Assembly: GCA_029240955.1 (NCBI GenBank)
Contig: JARDZH010000115.1
Span: 1 to 6,495 of the forward strand
Direction of reading: 5' to 3'
Source of the DNA: Pseudomonas sp.
GTDB lineage: Bacteria; Pseudomonadota; Gammaproteobacteria; Pseudomonadales; Pseudomonadaceae
Length of the DNA stretch: 6,495 nt
Positions 1 to 4,883 of the stretch are shown piece by piece. Below the pieces are notes generated by a model. That model was given only the letters and a program-made list of their open reading frames with translations, had not been told where the DNA came from and did no database searches. Position numbers and translations under genes: made by a program. Each line of letters begins with the position of its first letter. Positions within the stretch are counted from its first letter, which is position 1.

Positions 1-143
1 CCGGGTCTGAACCTGCTCAAGCCCGCTCTATGAAAGTGCGGTCCGGGCCGCTTCGGTATATCAAGTCTCGCAATAGTTGTGAAAAACCCTTCAATTAGGT
101 TGCCGAGTGGCAAAGCCGGCCTTAGACTGCCGCCCCTCGTAAA

Positions 144-172
144 TTGAGTGCCGGGTGGCGCTTGGAAATGAT
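144..172 (+). promoter_or_regulatory. weak sigma70-like promoter candidate for the dksA-like gene
   Basis: TTGAGT at 144-149 and AATGAT at 167-172 are 17 bases apart, with four of six matches to each sigma70 hexamer. It lies 60 bases before the dksA-like ATG and would give a leader of roughly 50 nt. This is a pattern match only; a better promoter may lie elsewhere in 1-143. Confidence 0.22.
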
Positions 173-188
173 GGCGCTTTTACGGCAA

Positions 189-219
189 CGTTGAGCCGCT
201 CCTCAATGCACGTTTTTTT
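189..219 (+). promoter_or_regulatory. terminator-like hairpin plus T-run in the leader of the dksA-like gene
   Basis: CGTTGAG (189-195) can pair with CTCAATG (202-208), including one G-U pair, around a 6-base loop. Four bases later comes a run of seven T (213-219), ending 12 bases before the ATG at 232. This resembles a weak intrinsic terminator or attenuator, but the stem is short and the T-run does not directly abut it. It could equally be an AU-rich translation enhancer. Confidence 0.25.
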
Positions 220-231
220 ATAGAGAAATAA

Positions 232-636
232 ATGACAAAGGAAAAGTTGCTGGCCATGCCGGCCGATGACTACATGAATGCTGAGCAGCATGCTTTCTTC
301 GTCGAGCTGTTGCAGGCCATGAAGGTCGAGATCCACGAGCGTATCGAGCAGAGCCGCATTGCCATCGAGAGCCTGGATTCGCCTGCAGACCCTGCCGATG
401 CAGCTTCGGTGGAAGAAGAGCGTCACTGGTTGGTCAACGTGATCGATCGTGACCAGCGCATGTTGCCCCAGCTGGAAATGGCCTTGTCGCGAATTGCCGA
501 TGACACCTTTGGCTGGTGCGATGACAGCGGAGAGCCTATCGGTCTCAAGCGCCTGTTGATCAGCCCGACGACCAAATACTGCATCGAAGCGCAAGAGCGT
601 CACGAACAGATCGACAAGCATCAGCGCCAGGCCTGA
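232..636 (+). CDS. DksA/TraR-family RNA polymerase-binding transcription factor, C-S-C-A (degenerate zinc finger) type
   Basis: A 134-residue DksA-like protein. The family binds in the RNA polymerase secondary channel and, with ppGpp, adjusts initiation at rRNA and amino-acid promoters. Residues about 17-90 form the predicted coiled-coil arm. Its tip keeps the DxxDxA signature (D53, D56, A58) that canonical DksA needs for activity. Residues 94-124 form the globular finger with GEPIGLKRLL, but of the four zinc-ligand positions only C96 and C117 are Cys; the other two are S99 and A120 (C-x2-S-x17-C-x2-A). This resembles the zinc-independent DksA2 type of Pseudomonas aeruginosa, which is also shorter than canonical DksA (about 150 aa). 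I see no Zur-box palindrome upstream, so it may be a different paralogue, and no symbol is given. The ATG has only a weak AGAGAA ribosome site at 222-227. It appears monocistronic, with a terminator 29 bases after the stop. The family call is firm; the subtype is inferred. Confidence 0.93.
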   Translation: MTKEKLLAMPADDYMNAEQHAFFVELLQAMKVEIHERIEQSRIAIESLDSPADPADAASVEEERHWLVNVIDRDQRMLPQLEMALSRIADDTFGWCDDSGEPIGLKRLLISPTTKYCIEAQERHEQIDKHQRQA

Positions 637-664
637 TCGTCCAGCGCCACGCTAAGTGAATTCG

Positions 665-697
665 ACCGGGAGGCCAGACAGGCCTCCCGGTTTCGTT
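665..697 (+). terminator. intrinsic terminator of the dksA-like gene
   Basis: A perfect 11-bp stem, ACCGGGAGGCC (665-675) with GGCCTCCCGGT (681-691), has a 5-base loop AGACA and is followed by TTTCGTT. It begins 28 bases after the TGA at 634-636. The T-tract is on the plus-strand side only, so it serves the upstream gene. Confidence 0.87.
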
Positions 698-742
698 GTG
701 CCCGGCGGTTGAGAGTTTGCCCCTTTCCGTAAGAGCCAATCT

Positions 743-832
743 GTGGGAGCGGCTTTAGCCGCGAATCAGCCGGGACATCCGGAACATCTGCCGCGCCTGG
801 ACATATGTGTTCGCGGCTGAAGCCGCTCCTAC
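743..832. repeat. inverted pair of Pseudomonas REP sequences (REPIN-like doublet)
   Basis: Positions 743-765 hold one REP (GTGGGAGCGG then CTTTAGCCGCGAA). Positions 810-832 hold the same unit on the opposite strand with minor changes (GTAGGAGCGG then CTTCAGCCGCGAA on the minus strand). Each unit is itself an imperfect palindrome (GCGGCT/AGCCGC). Two REPs in inverted orientation about 90 bp end to end is the usual form of a REPIN, an element thought to be moved by RAYT transposases acting in trans. No RAYT gene is in the window. The element sits after a terminator, as such elements usually do. Confidence 0.82.
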
Positions 833-848
833 GGATCTGCGTATTTCC

Positions 849-871
849 GTGGGAGTGGCTTTAGCCGCGAA
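849..871 (+). repeat. single REP sequence
   Basis: This is a third copy of the REP unit (GTGGGAGTGG then CTTTAGCCGCGAA), 16 bases after the inverted pair and in the same orientation as the first unit. It has one change in the core (GAGTGG for GAGCGG), which breaks one base pair of the palindrome. It may be the remaining half of a second doublet, since no inverted partner is seen within the following 240 bases. Confidence 0.78.
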
Positions 872-1100
872 CTGGGCGGTACATCCCCGACCTCGTCTTC
901 TTGCAACTCCGCGCCGCCATACTTTCTGAACAGTCACTTTTTCAAACAAGCCATTCCCTCGGTTACTAACTTCACGATCTTACGTAGGAGAAATCTGAAT
1001 CTCTTACTGTCGCTTGACTATCACCTTTCGATGCGCAAGCTGTGTAATTAGCTGTATCAAAGAAGATTCAGCAAGGAAATGTAATCGGATTTCTACGGAT

Positions 1101-1105
1101 GGAAG
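1101..1105 (+). promoter_or_regulatory. candidate ribosome binding site choosing the 1110 start of the DUF2235 gene
   Basis: GGAAG at 1101-1105 lies 4 bases before the ATG at 1110, with a second GGA at 1097-1099. The spacing is a little short. The alternative TTG at 1014 has its nearest good Shine-Dalgarno (AGGAG, 986-990) 23 bases away, which is too far to serve it. Confidence 0.4.
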
Positions 1106-1109
1106 CGAT

Positions 1110-2594
1110 ATGCAGAAGACAGGGAGCGTTCAAAACACAGTACCGGTCAGCGCAGTAGCAAAACTGCGGGTCACGGTCAGGGCAGGGATTTTCTTCGACG
1201 GAACCGCCAATAACAGAGTCAACAGCCGCATAGGCGCTGAGTGTCAGGCCATGATGGAGGCCAACAATAACAGTCATATCAGTGAATGCGGTGGTCGCCA
1301 TGCGGAGCCGGGCAGTAGTTACAACAACGATCTGAGTAATATTGCACGGCTGGCTGATCTTTATCGTCAGCAACATACCGCCAGCAATGAAGGGCAGGGC
1401 CTGAAAGTGTATTGGCCGGTTTATGTCAGCGGTGCTGGCACAACTTCCGGTGGGCGCGACTCGTTGTTGACCGGGCAGAGTTTCGGCCGTGGCCTGACCG
1501 GCGTTGTTGCCAAGGTCGAGCGCGCATTCGCCAAACTCGAATCCCGCATGAAGCACTTCTCTCAGGACAACCCCGGCTGCGTGATCGAAACACTGGAGCT
1601 TGATGTCTTTGGCTTCAGTCGGGGAGCCGCCTCGGCGCGGCATTTCGTCAACGAGATTCTCAAGCAGGACAAAGGGGCGCTTGAGCCGATCCTGCGCAGC
1701 CGCAGAGTTCCGCTGGGCGCTGCGTTCGCGTGGAATCGCGGCAGTGTGCGGGTCAAGGTGGTCGGCCTGTACGACACCGTCGCCGCGGTCGGAAGCCTCA
1801 TGGACTTGGGCAATGTGCGCGACGCATCCAATACCCGGGTCAATCTGTATTTGCCCGAAGGGTGCGCAGAGCAGGTTGTCCATCTGGTGGCGCGCGACGA
1901 GCATCGTCGCAACTTCGCGCTCAACAGCATTACACCGGCGTGGAATCGAGAGATCGTGCTGCCGGGTGCGCATGCCGATATCGGCGGCGGGTATCCGACG
2001 CAGATGCTCGAAAAAGTGCTGTTGACCCGGCCGCGCGTCAGCCTTGTCTACCGCGACAGCCCCTGCGAAGCCAGCCAGGCCTGGCTCGATTCGCTGGCCG
2101 AACTGCAGCGCATGAGCACCGAGCGCTGGCTGATCGATCCGCAGGACAGTCAAGCGTCGCTGCAGGTCGAGTGCTGCGAATCCATCGGCCGCGGGCGGGG
2201 TTCCAGGCTCGGCGCCAAAACAGTGGCCGCAGCGGTGTGTCTTCGCCGTCAGGTGTTCGGCGATCTGCAACGCGTCTACCTGCGCATCATGCATGAGCTG
2301 GCGCGGGACGCCGGTGCGCCGTTGATGCCGATACCGGGCGGCGTGCAGTCAGGCGTGCGCGCGGAGTTGCAGGGTATCGCCGACAAGCTGATGTATTACG
2401 CAAGAGGCGGGCCGTACGGCCTGGATGTGCAGGAAGAGCGGATTCTGCAGTGGCGCTATATCCACAGGTCCGCTCACTGGGGCGGGGCGCTGGGCAGCAT
2501 CGGTACGTTGAGTGACGCAGTCTTCGTGCATGCTCCAGCGCCGGCCGGGCGGGTGCTGCACCCTAATGTCAGCCAGCCCGGTTACCCGCAGTGA
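1110..2594 (+). CDS. DUF2235 alpha/beta hydrolase, Tle1-like type VI secretion phospholipase effector
   Basis: A 494-residue protein from the ATG at 1110. The DUF2235 domain opens with GIFFDGTANN (residues 26-35). The nucleophile elbow is GFSRG with S170, followed by D222 in GLYDTV and H288 in LPGAHADIGGGYP, in the Ser-Asp-His order of the family. The C-terminus (residues about 448-485, ending AGRVLHPN) is also typical of bacterial DUF2235 proteins. Tle1 members are phospholipases A delivered by type VI secretion to damage rival membranes. Phospholipase activity and secretion are inferred here from family only. There is no signal peptide and no VgrG, PAAR, chaperone or immunity gene nearby. 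The frame continues upstream to a TTG at 1014, but those 32 residues are cysteine-rich, come from AT-richer DNA and lack a placed ribosome site, so I prefer 1110. The stop is 5 bp from the stop of the converging DUF2789 gene. Confidence 0.87.
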   Translation: MQKTGSVQNTVPVSAVAKLRVTVRAGIFFDGTANNRVNSRIGAECQAMMEANNNSHISECGGRHAEPGSSYNNDLSNIARLADLYRQQHTASNEGQGLKVYWPVYVSGAGTTSGGRDSLLTGQSFGRGLTGVVAKVERAFAKLESRMKHFSQDNPGCVIETLELDVFGFSRGAASARHFVNEILKQDKGALEPILRSRRVPLGAAFAWNRGSVRVKVVGLYDTVAAVGSLMDLGNVRDASNTRVNLYLPEGCAEQVVHLVARDEHRRNFALNSITPAWNREIVLPGAHADIGGGYPTQMLEKVLLTRPRVSLVYRDSPCEASQAWLDSLAELQRMSTERWLIDPQDSQASLQVECCESIGRGRGSRLGAKTVAAAVCLRRQVFGDLQRVYLRIMHELARDAGAPLMPIPGGVQSGVRAELQGIADKLMYYARGGPYGLDVQEERILQWRYIHRSAHWGGALGSIGTLSDAVFVHAPAPAGRVLHPNVSQPGYPQ

Positions 2595-2599
2595 GATGA

Positions 2600-2830
2600 T
2601 TACTTGTGCAGCAGAACGTTGAGCTCGTCGACAAAGGGCGCCCAGTCGGCATCGTCCAGCAGCTCTTCCTTGAGGAAGCGCTGCTGCTGCGGCGTCCAGA
2701 ATTCCGCATCGCTGAGCTTCACATCCTCCGGTAGAGAGTGGCTGGCAACGAACGCGTCGATGCTGGCGTCGTCTGAGTCCAGTCCCAGTTGCGCAAAAAG
2801 GTCAGCCAGGCTACGTGCTTGCAATTCCAT
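2600..2830 (-). CDS. DUF2789 domain-containing protein
   Basis: A 76-residue acidic soluble protein that matches the DUF2789 family over its whole length: an N-terminal MELQARSLADLFAQLGL, a SHSLPEDVKLSDAEFW centre (residues 30-45), and a conserved C-terminal helix region FLKEELLDDADWAPFVDELN (52-71). The function of the family is unknown, and nothing in the sequence suggests enzymatic residues, a membrane segment or a metal site. The ATG at 2830 is supported by a strong GAGGAG site (plus-strand 2836-2841) at 5-base spacing. It converges on the DUF2235 gene. I do not think it is that gene's immunity protein, because the family occurs widely without such neighbours (recalled knowledge, not checked). 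Confidence 0.9.
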   Translation of the reverse strand: MELQARSLADLFAQLGLDSDDASIDAFVASHSLPEDVKLSDAEFWTPQQQRFLKEELLDDADWAPFVDELNVLLHK

Positions 2831-3049
2831 ATCATCTCCTCGACGTATGCCGTCGTGCTATCAGGTGTACAGCATCGGAGTGGCGCAGGCGGGCAAGAGT
2901 TCGATGGTTTTGAGGTGCCGCCTGGCACAAACTTTCTTGCAGAAGTGGTAAGTGGTAATGTGCATCGTTCCTCGGCAACACACTACAATTGCGTCCGCAG
3001 TCCGCTTCCCGGACAACGCGACCCACGCCCGCAGCCGCAACTGCATTCT

Positions 3050-3073
3050 GGGCTCTGCACCGTGGCAGAGCCC
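3050..3073. other. perfect 9-bp hairpin of unknown role
   Basis: GGGCTCTGC (3050-3058) pairs exactly with GCAGAGCCC (3065-3073) across a 6-base ACCGTG loop. There is no T-run on either strand, so it is not a standard intrinsic terminator. It could be part of a structured RNA, a leader of the gene at 3260, or a protein-binding inverted repeat. Confidence 0.45.
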
Positions 3074-3110
3074 GGCCCCGTTCAATGCCGGTCACCGGTG
3101 GAATCACGCT

Positions 3111-3242
3111 TCAGCCTTTCAGGCCGCGGCGCAGGGCCGGGTATCCGCGCACCAGGCCGCATGACTCGCGGTCGACAGAGGCGGCAGCATCGGGCGCTAC
3201 GATTTCTTGACTGTCTGGCGTGACCAGGCAGGTTTCAATCAT
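3111..3242 (-). CDS. doubtful 43-codon small ORF
   Basis: The minus-strand ATG at 3242 opens a 43-codon frame ending in TGA at 3111, with sequence starting MIETCLVTPDSQEIVAPDAA and ending in the basic ALRRGLKG. Codon use is moderately Pseudomonas-like. Against it: no convincing ribosome site precedes the ATG, the frame stays open upstream into the neighbouring gene, and I recognise no family. Its start is 17 bases from the opposite-strand start at 3260. It is listed as a possibility only. Confidence 0.18.
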   Translation of the reverse strand: MIETCLVTPDSQEIVAPDAAASVDRESCGLVRGYPALRRGLKG

Positions 3243-3246
3243 GTTT

Positions 3247-3251
3247 GGGGG
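3247..3251 (+). promoter_or_regulatory. G-rich ribosome binding site favouring the TTG start at 3260
   Basis: GGGGG at 3247-3251 sits 8 bases before the TTG at 3260, a good Shine-Dalgarno distance. The upstream in-frame TTG at 3245 overlaps this run and so cannot use it. No in-frame ATG exists until well inside the protein. Confidence 0.5.
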
Positions 3252-3259
3252 TTTGTACC

Positions 3260-3727
3260 TTGGCAGTAAGTAACCTGGATACCCATGCGTTGTTCGTGCT
3301 CGGAGACCTCCGCGCACAGTTGGTCAAACACTTCCAGTCGCGATTCGTCTACGTCACCGAACAGTCGGCCGAAGGCATTTATCTTGCTGAAATCGACACC
3401 GAAACCGCGCTGGTGGTTGACGACAAGCCACGCCTGGAGCTGAAGGTCGGTGACCATTTCCGCGCGGCGGTGCTGCCCAGTCGTGAGGGCGGCAAGCTTG
3501 AGATACGTTTTCGCGACATCAAGATGACCGTGTACGGCCTGGGCGACTATGCCCACATCACCACGCCGGAAGGGCAGGGCATCGTCTTCAAGGAAGGGCA
3601 CTCAGTGTTTCTGGTCTTTGCGGCCAACGAGCAGCTGCAGATCGGGATGAGCAAGACGCTCAAGAGCGCGATCGGCAAGGCAGCCAAATGGCGCAAGGGC
3701 GAGCTGACCTTCAAGGCCAGCGAGTAA
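3260..3727 (+). CDS. conserved-looking hypothetical protein, 155 aa
   Basis: I do not recognise a named family. The protein is soluble, with no signal peptide or membrane helix and no cysteine from the preferred start. Residues about 30-120 alternate hydrophobic and polar residues in a beta-strand-like way (FVYVTEQ, LVVDDKPRLELKVGD, KLEIRFRDIKMTVYGLGDY, GIVFKEGHSVFLVFAANEQL). The C-terminus is a basic stretch, GMSKTLKSAIGKAAKWRKGE (residues about 127-146). Steady C/G third positions and the absence of other credible frames support a real gene. The start is inferred: TTG at 3260 with a G-run ribosome site; TTG at 3245 would add five residues, and GTG at 3296 would remove twelve. It converges on mrpG with 18 bases between stops and is not part of that operon. 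An association with the antiporter is not shown. Confidence 0.8.
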   Translation: MAVSNLDTHALFVLGDLRAQLVKHFQSRFVYVTEQSAEGIYLAEIDTETALVVDDKPRLELKVGDHFRAAVLPSREGGKLEIRFRDIKMTVYGLGDYAHITTPEGQGIVFKEGHSVFLVFAANEQLQIGMSKTLKSAIGKAAKWRKGELTFKASE

Positions 3728-3734
3728 CCCTCGC

Positions 3735-3763
3735 GAGCCTGGGCGTCAGCTGCCGCCAGGCTC
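3735..3763. terminator. possible shared hairpin between converging genes
   Basis: GAGCCTGG (3735-3742) and CCAGGCTC (3756-3763) form an 8-bp stem around a 13-base loop between the 3260-3727 gene and mrpG, overlapping the last 18 bases of mrpG. Neither side has a T-run, so termination by this hairpin alone is doubtful. It may instead stabilise 3' ends. Confidence 0.25.
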
Positions 3764-4123
3764 ACCGTCCAGCCGCGTGCTGCTGACTTCCGGTGGAACG
3801 TCCTCGCCTGCCGTGCGCTTGCGAAACAGCGCTGTGCGGGCAAGCAGCAGCGTCGTCACCGGCACTGTGATCGCCAGCAGGATCGGGATCAGCCAGGCAT
3901 GGATGACCGGCCCGGACTTGAGCTCGGAAAAGTAGACGATCGACGCCAGTGCCACGCACCATGCCCCCAGCGTCGAAGCCAGCGCAGGCGGATGCATGCG
4001 CTGGAAGAAGTCTTTCAGCCGCAGCAGCCCCATCGCGCCGGTCAGAGTGAACAGGCTGCTGGCAATCAGCAGCAAACCAGTGAGCGCTTCAACCCACACG
4101 GGCATTTCCTGAACAGAATTCAT
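3746..4123 (-). CDS. mrpG: Na+(K+)/H+ antiporter subunit G (MrpG/MnhG/PhaG)
   Basis: A 125-residue small membrane subunit of the multi-subunit Mrp-type cation/proton antiporter of the inner membrane. Three hydrophobic helices lie at about 11-33, 45-66 and 72-97. The family signature is RLKDFFQRMHPPALASTLG (35-53), between helices 1 and 2. A polar tail of about 25 residues follows. MrpG is required for assembly and function of the complex in studied bacteria, although its own role is not defined. It is the last gene of the operon here. Its ATG at 4123 overlaps the mrpF stop in ATGA, with AGGTG (plus-strand 4129-4133) as ribosome site inside mrpF. Whether the complex prefers Na+ or K+ cannot be read from this subunit. 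Confidence 0.95.
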   Translation of the reverse strand: MNSVQEMPVWVEALTGLLLIASSLFTLTGAMGLLRLKDFFQRMHPPALASTLGAWCVALASIVYFSELKSGPVIHAWLIPILLAITVPVTTLLLARTALFRKRTAGEDVPPEVSSTRLDGEPGGS

Positions 4124-4398
4124 TCGATCACCTCGCCACGCAGCAGAAACTTCGCCAGCGCAAACGACCCGACGAAACCGAACAGGGCGATCAGCAGCGC
4201 AGCCTCGAAATAGGTGTCACTGGCATAGCGGATACCCAGCACCAGCATCATCAGCATGGCGGTGATGTACAGGTAGTCCAGCGCCAGCACCCGGTCCTGC
4301 GCGGACGGCCCGCGGAACAGGCGAATCAGGGTCAGGATCATTGCCAGGGCGAAGATCAGCAGGCTGATCAGGATCGCGTTGTCGAGCAAGGCACTCAT
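4120..4398 (-). CDS. mrpF: Na+(K+)/H+ antiporter subunit F (MrpF/MnhF/PhaF)
   Basis: A 92-residue membrane subunit with three predicted helices (about 6-27, 37-57, 61-86). The conserved RLFRGPSAQDRVLALD loop (26-41), close to the family GP-x-x-x-DRV motif, separates the first two. The length is normal for MrpF. It is needed together with E and G for the antiporter complex. The ATG at 4398 overlaps the mrpE stop by four bases, and the stop overlaps the mrpG start by four bases. A GGAG site (plus-strand 4407-4410) lies 8 bases before the ATG. These features point to translational coupling and fixed subunit ratios. Confidence 0.96.
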   Translation of the reverse strand: MSALLDNAILISLLIFALAMILTLIRLFRGPSAQDRVLALDYLYITAMLMMLVLGIRYASDTYFEAALLIALFGFVGSFALAKFLLRGEVIE

Positions 4399-4883
4399 TG
4401 GAAAATCTCCAGCAGCGGGCGCTCATAAGTGGACTTGAAGTGCTCGATGAATTGCGCTTCGTCCGGCATATCGAATACATGCATGAGCAGCACCTTGCGG
4501 TCCAGCGCCAGCTCCGACCACACCGTACCGGGCACGACGGTGGTGATCATCGCCAGCGCTGCCAGCCCGTTGGCGTCATGCAGATCCAGCGGAATCCTGA
4601 CGAATGCCGAGCGCGGCGGCTGGCGACGCAGATTCCACACCTTCCAGCCCACTTCGAGGTTGGACATCACCACATCACGGCCCACGAGCAGAAACAGTCG
4701 CACGATCGCGCGCGGATTCTTGAAACGGGCACGCTGCGGCCGCAGCCGCTGCATGAACAGCGGCGCGAAAAAGCCCAACAGTGCGCCCAACAGCAGATTC
4801 CCGGGGCTCAGGGACTGATTGAGTACCAGCCAGAGGATCCACAGCGCCAGAGAAAACCTTGGAGCAGGCAGCAGGTATTTCAT
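4395..4883 (-). CDS. mrpE: Na+(K+)/H+ antiporter subunit E (MrpE/MnhE/PhaE)
   Basis: A 162-residue subunit with an N-terminal membrane half (hydrophobic segments at about 11-23, 27-45 and 58-75) and a C-terminal cytoplasmic half. Typical MrpE features are LVLNQSLSPGNLLLGALLG (19-37), DVVMSNLEVGWKV (70-82) and the highly conserved MITTVVPGTVW (112-122). The frame is open upstream to 5039, but those residues are a shadow of mrpD. The ATG at 4883 is the start because it overlaps the mrpD stop as ATGA, has GGAGGTG (plus-strand 4889-4895) in front of it, and gives the usual family length. It acts in the inner-membrane complex with A-D, F and G. Confidence 0.96.
   Translation of the reverse strand: MKYLLPAPRFSLALWILWLVLNQSLSPGNLLLGALLGFFAPLFMQRLRPQRARFKNPRAIVRLFLLVGRDVVMSNLEVGWKVWNLRRQPPRSAFVRIPLDLHDANGLAALAMITTVVPGTVWSELALDRKVLLMHVFDMPDEAQFIEHFKSTYERPLLEIFQ

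Larger units (their letters stand above)
2831..3259. other. gene-poor gap between divergent genes, rich in short hairpins
   Basis: About 430 bases lie between the DUF2789 start and the start of the gene at 3260, which are transcribed away from each other, so both promoters must be here. I find a -10-like TACAAT at 2984-2989 without a good -35, a -35-like TTGACT at 3207-3212 without a good -10, and a 7-base tandem duplication AAGTGGT at 2943-2956. Hairpins are at 2841-2855, 3000-3014 and 3050-3073, and an 8-base palindrome CACCGGTG is at 3093-3100. ORFs crossing the gap in several frames lack ribosome sites and recognisable motifs. No tRNA fold was seen. Confidence 0.6.

Noticed and set aside
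1..33. A plus-strand frame reading PGLNLLKPAL then TGA could be the 3' end of an upstream gene.
   Set aside because: Ten codons cannot be distinguished from chance, no family is recognisable, and no clear terminator follows.
91..621. A 176-residue minus-strand ORF opposite the dksA-like gene.
   Set aside because: It is the antisense shadow of a recognised gene and matches no family.
755..949. A 64-residue minus-strand ORF in the REP region.
   Set aside because: It is made largely of REP sequence, is arginine- and alanine-rich, and has no ribosome site or family.
941..969. TTCAAA and TACTAA spaced 17 bases apart, a possible promoter for the DUF2235 gene.
   Set aside because: Only four and three of six bases match the consensus in an AT-rich stretch, which is too weak to annotate.
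1068..2294. A 408-residue ORF antisense to the DUF2235 gene.
   Set aside because: The sense strand has a clear catalytic domain. Long antisense frames are common in GC-rich genes, and this product (many His, Arg and Cys) looks like a shadow.
2600..2830. The DUF2789 gene as an immunity protein for the adjacent DUF2235 lipase.
   Set aside because: It is on the opposite strand with its own ribosome site, has no signal peptide or lipobox (type VI lipase immunity proteins are usually exported), and belongs to a family not known for immunity.
2923..2941. TGGCAC followed by TTGCA, resembling a sigma54 promoter.
   Set aside because: The GG and GC elements are separated by 13 bases instead of the required 10.
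2832..3223. Several overlapping ORFs of 70-144 residues on both strands of the intergenic gap.
   Set aside because: They lack ribosome sites, have no protein-like domains, and several run into the neighbouring genes in the wrong frame.
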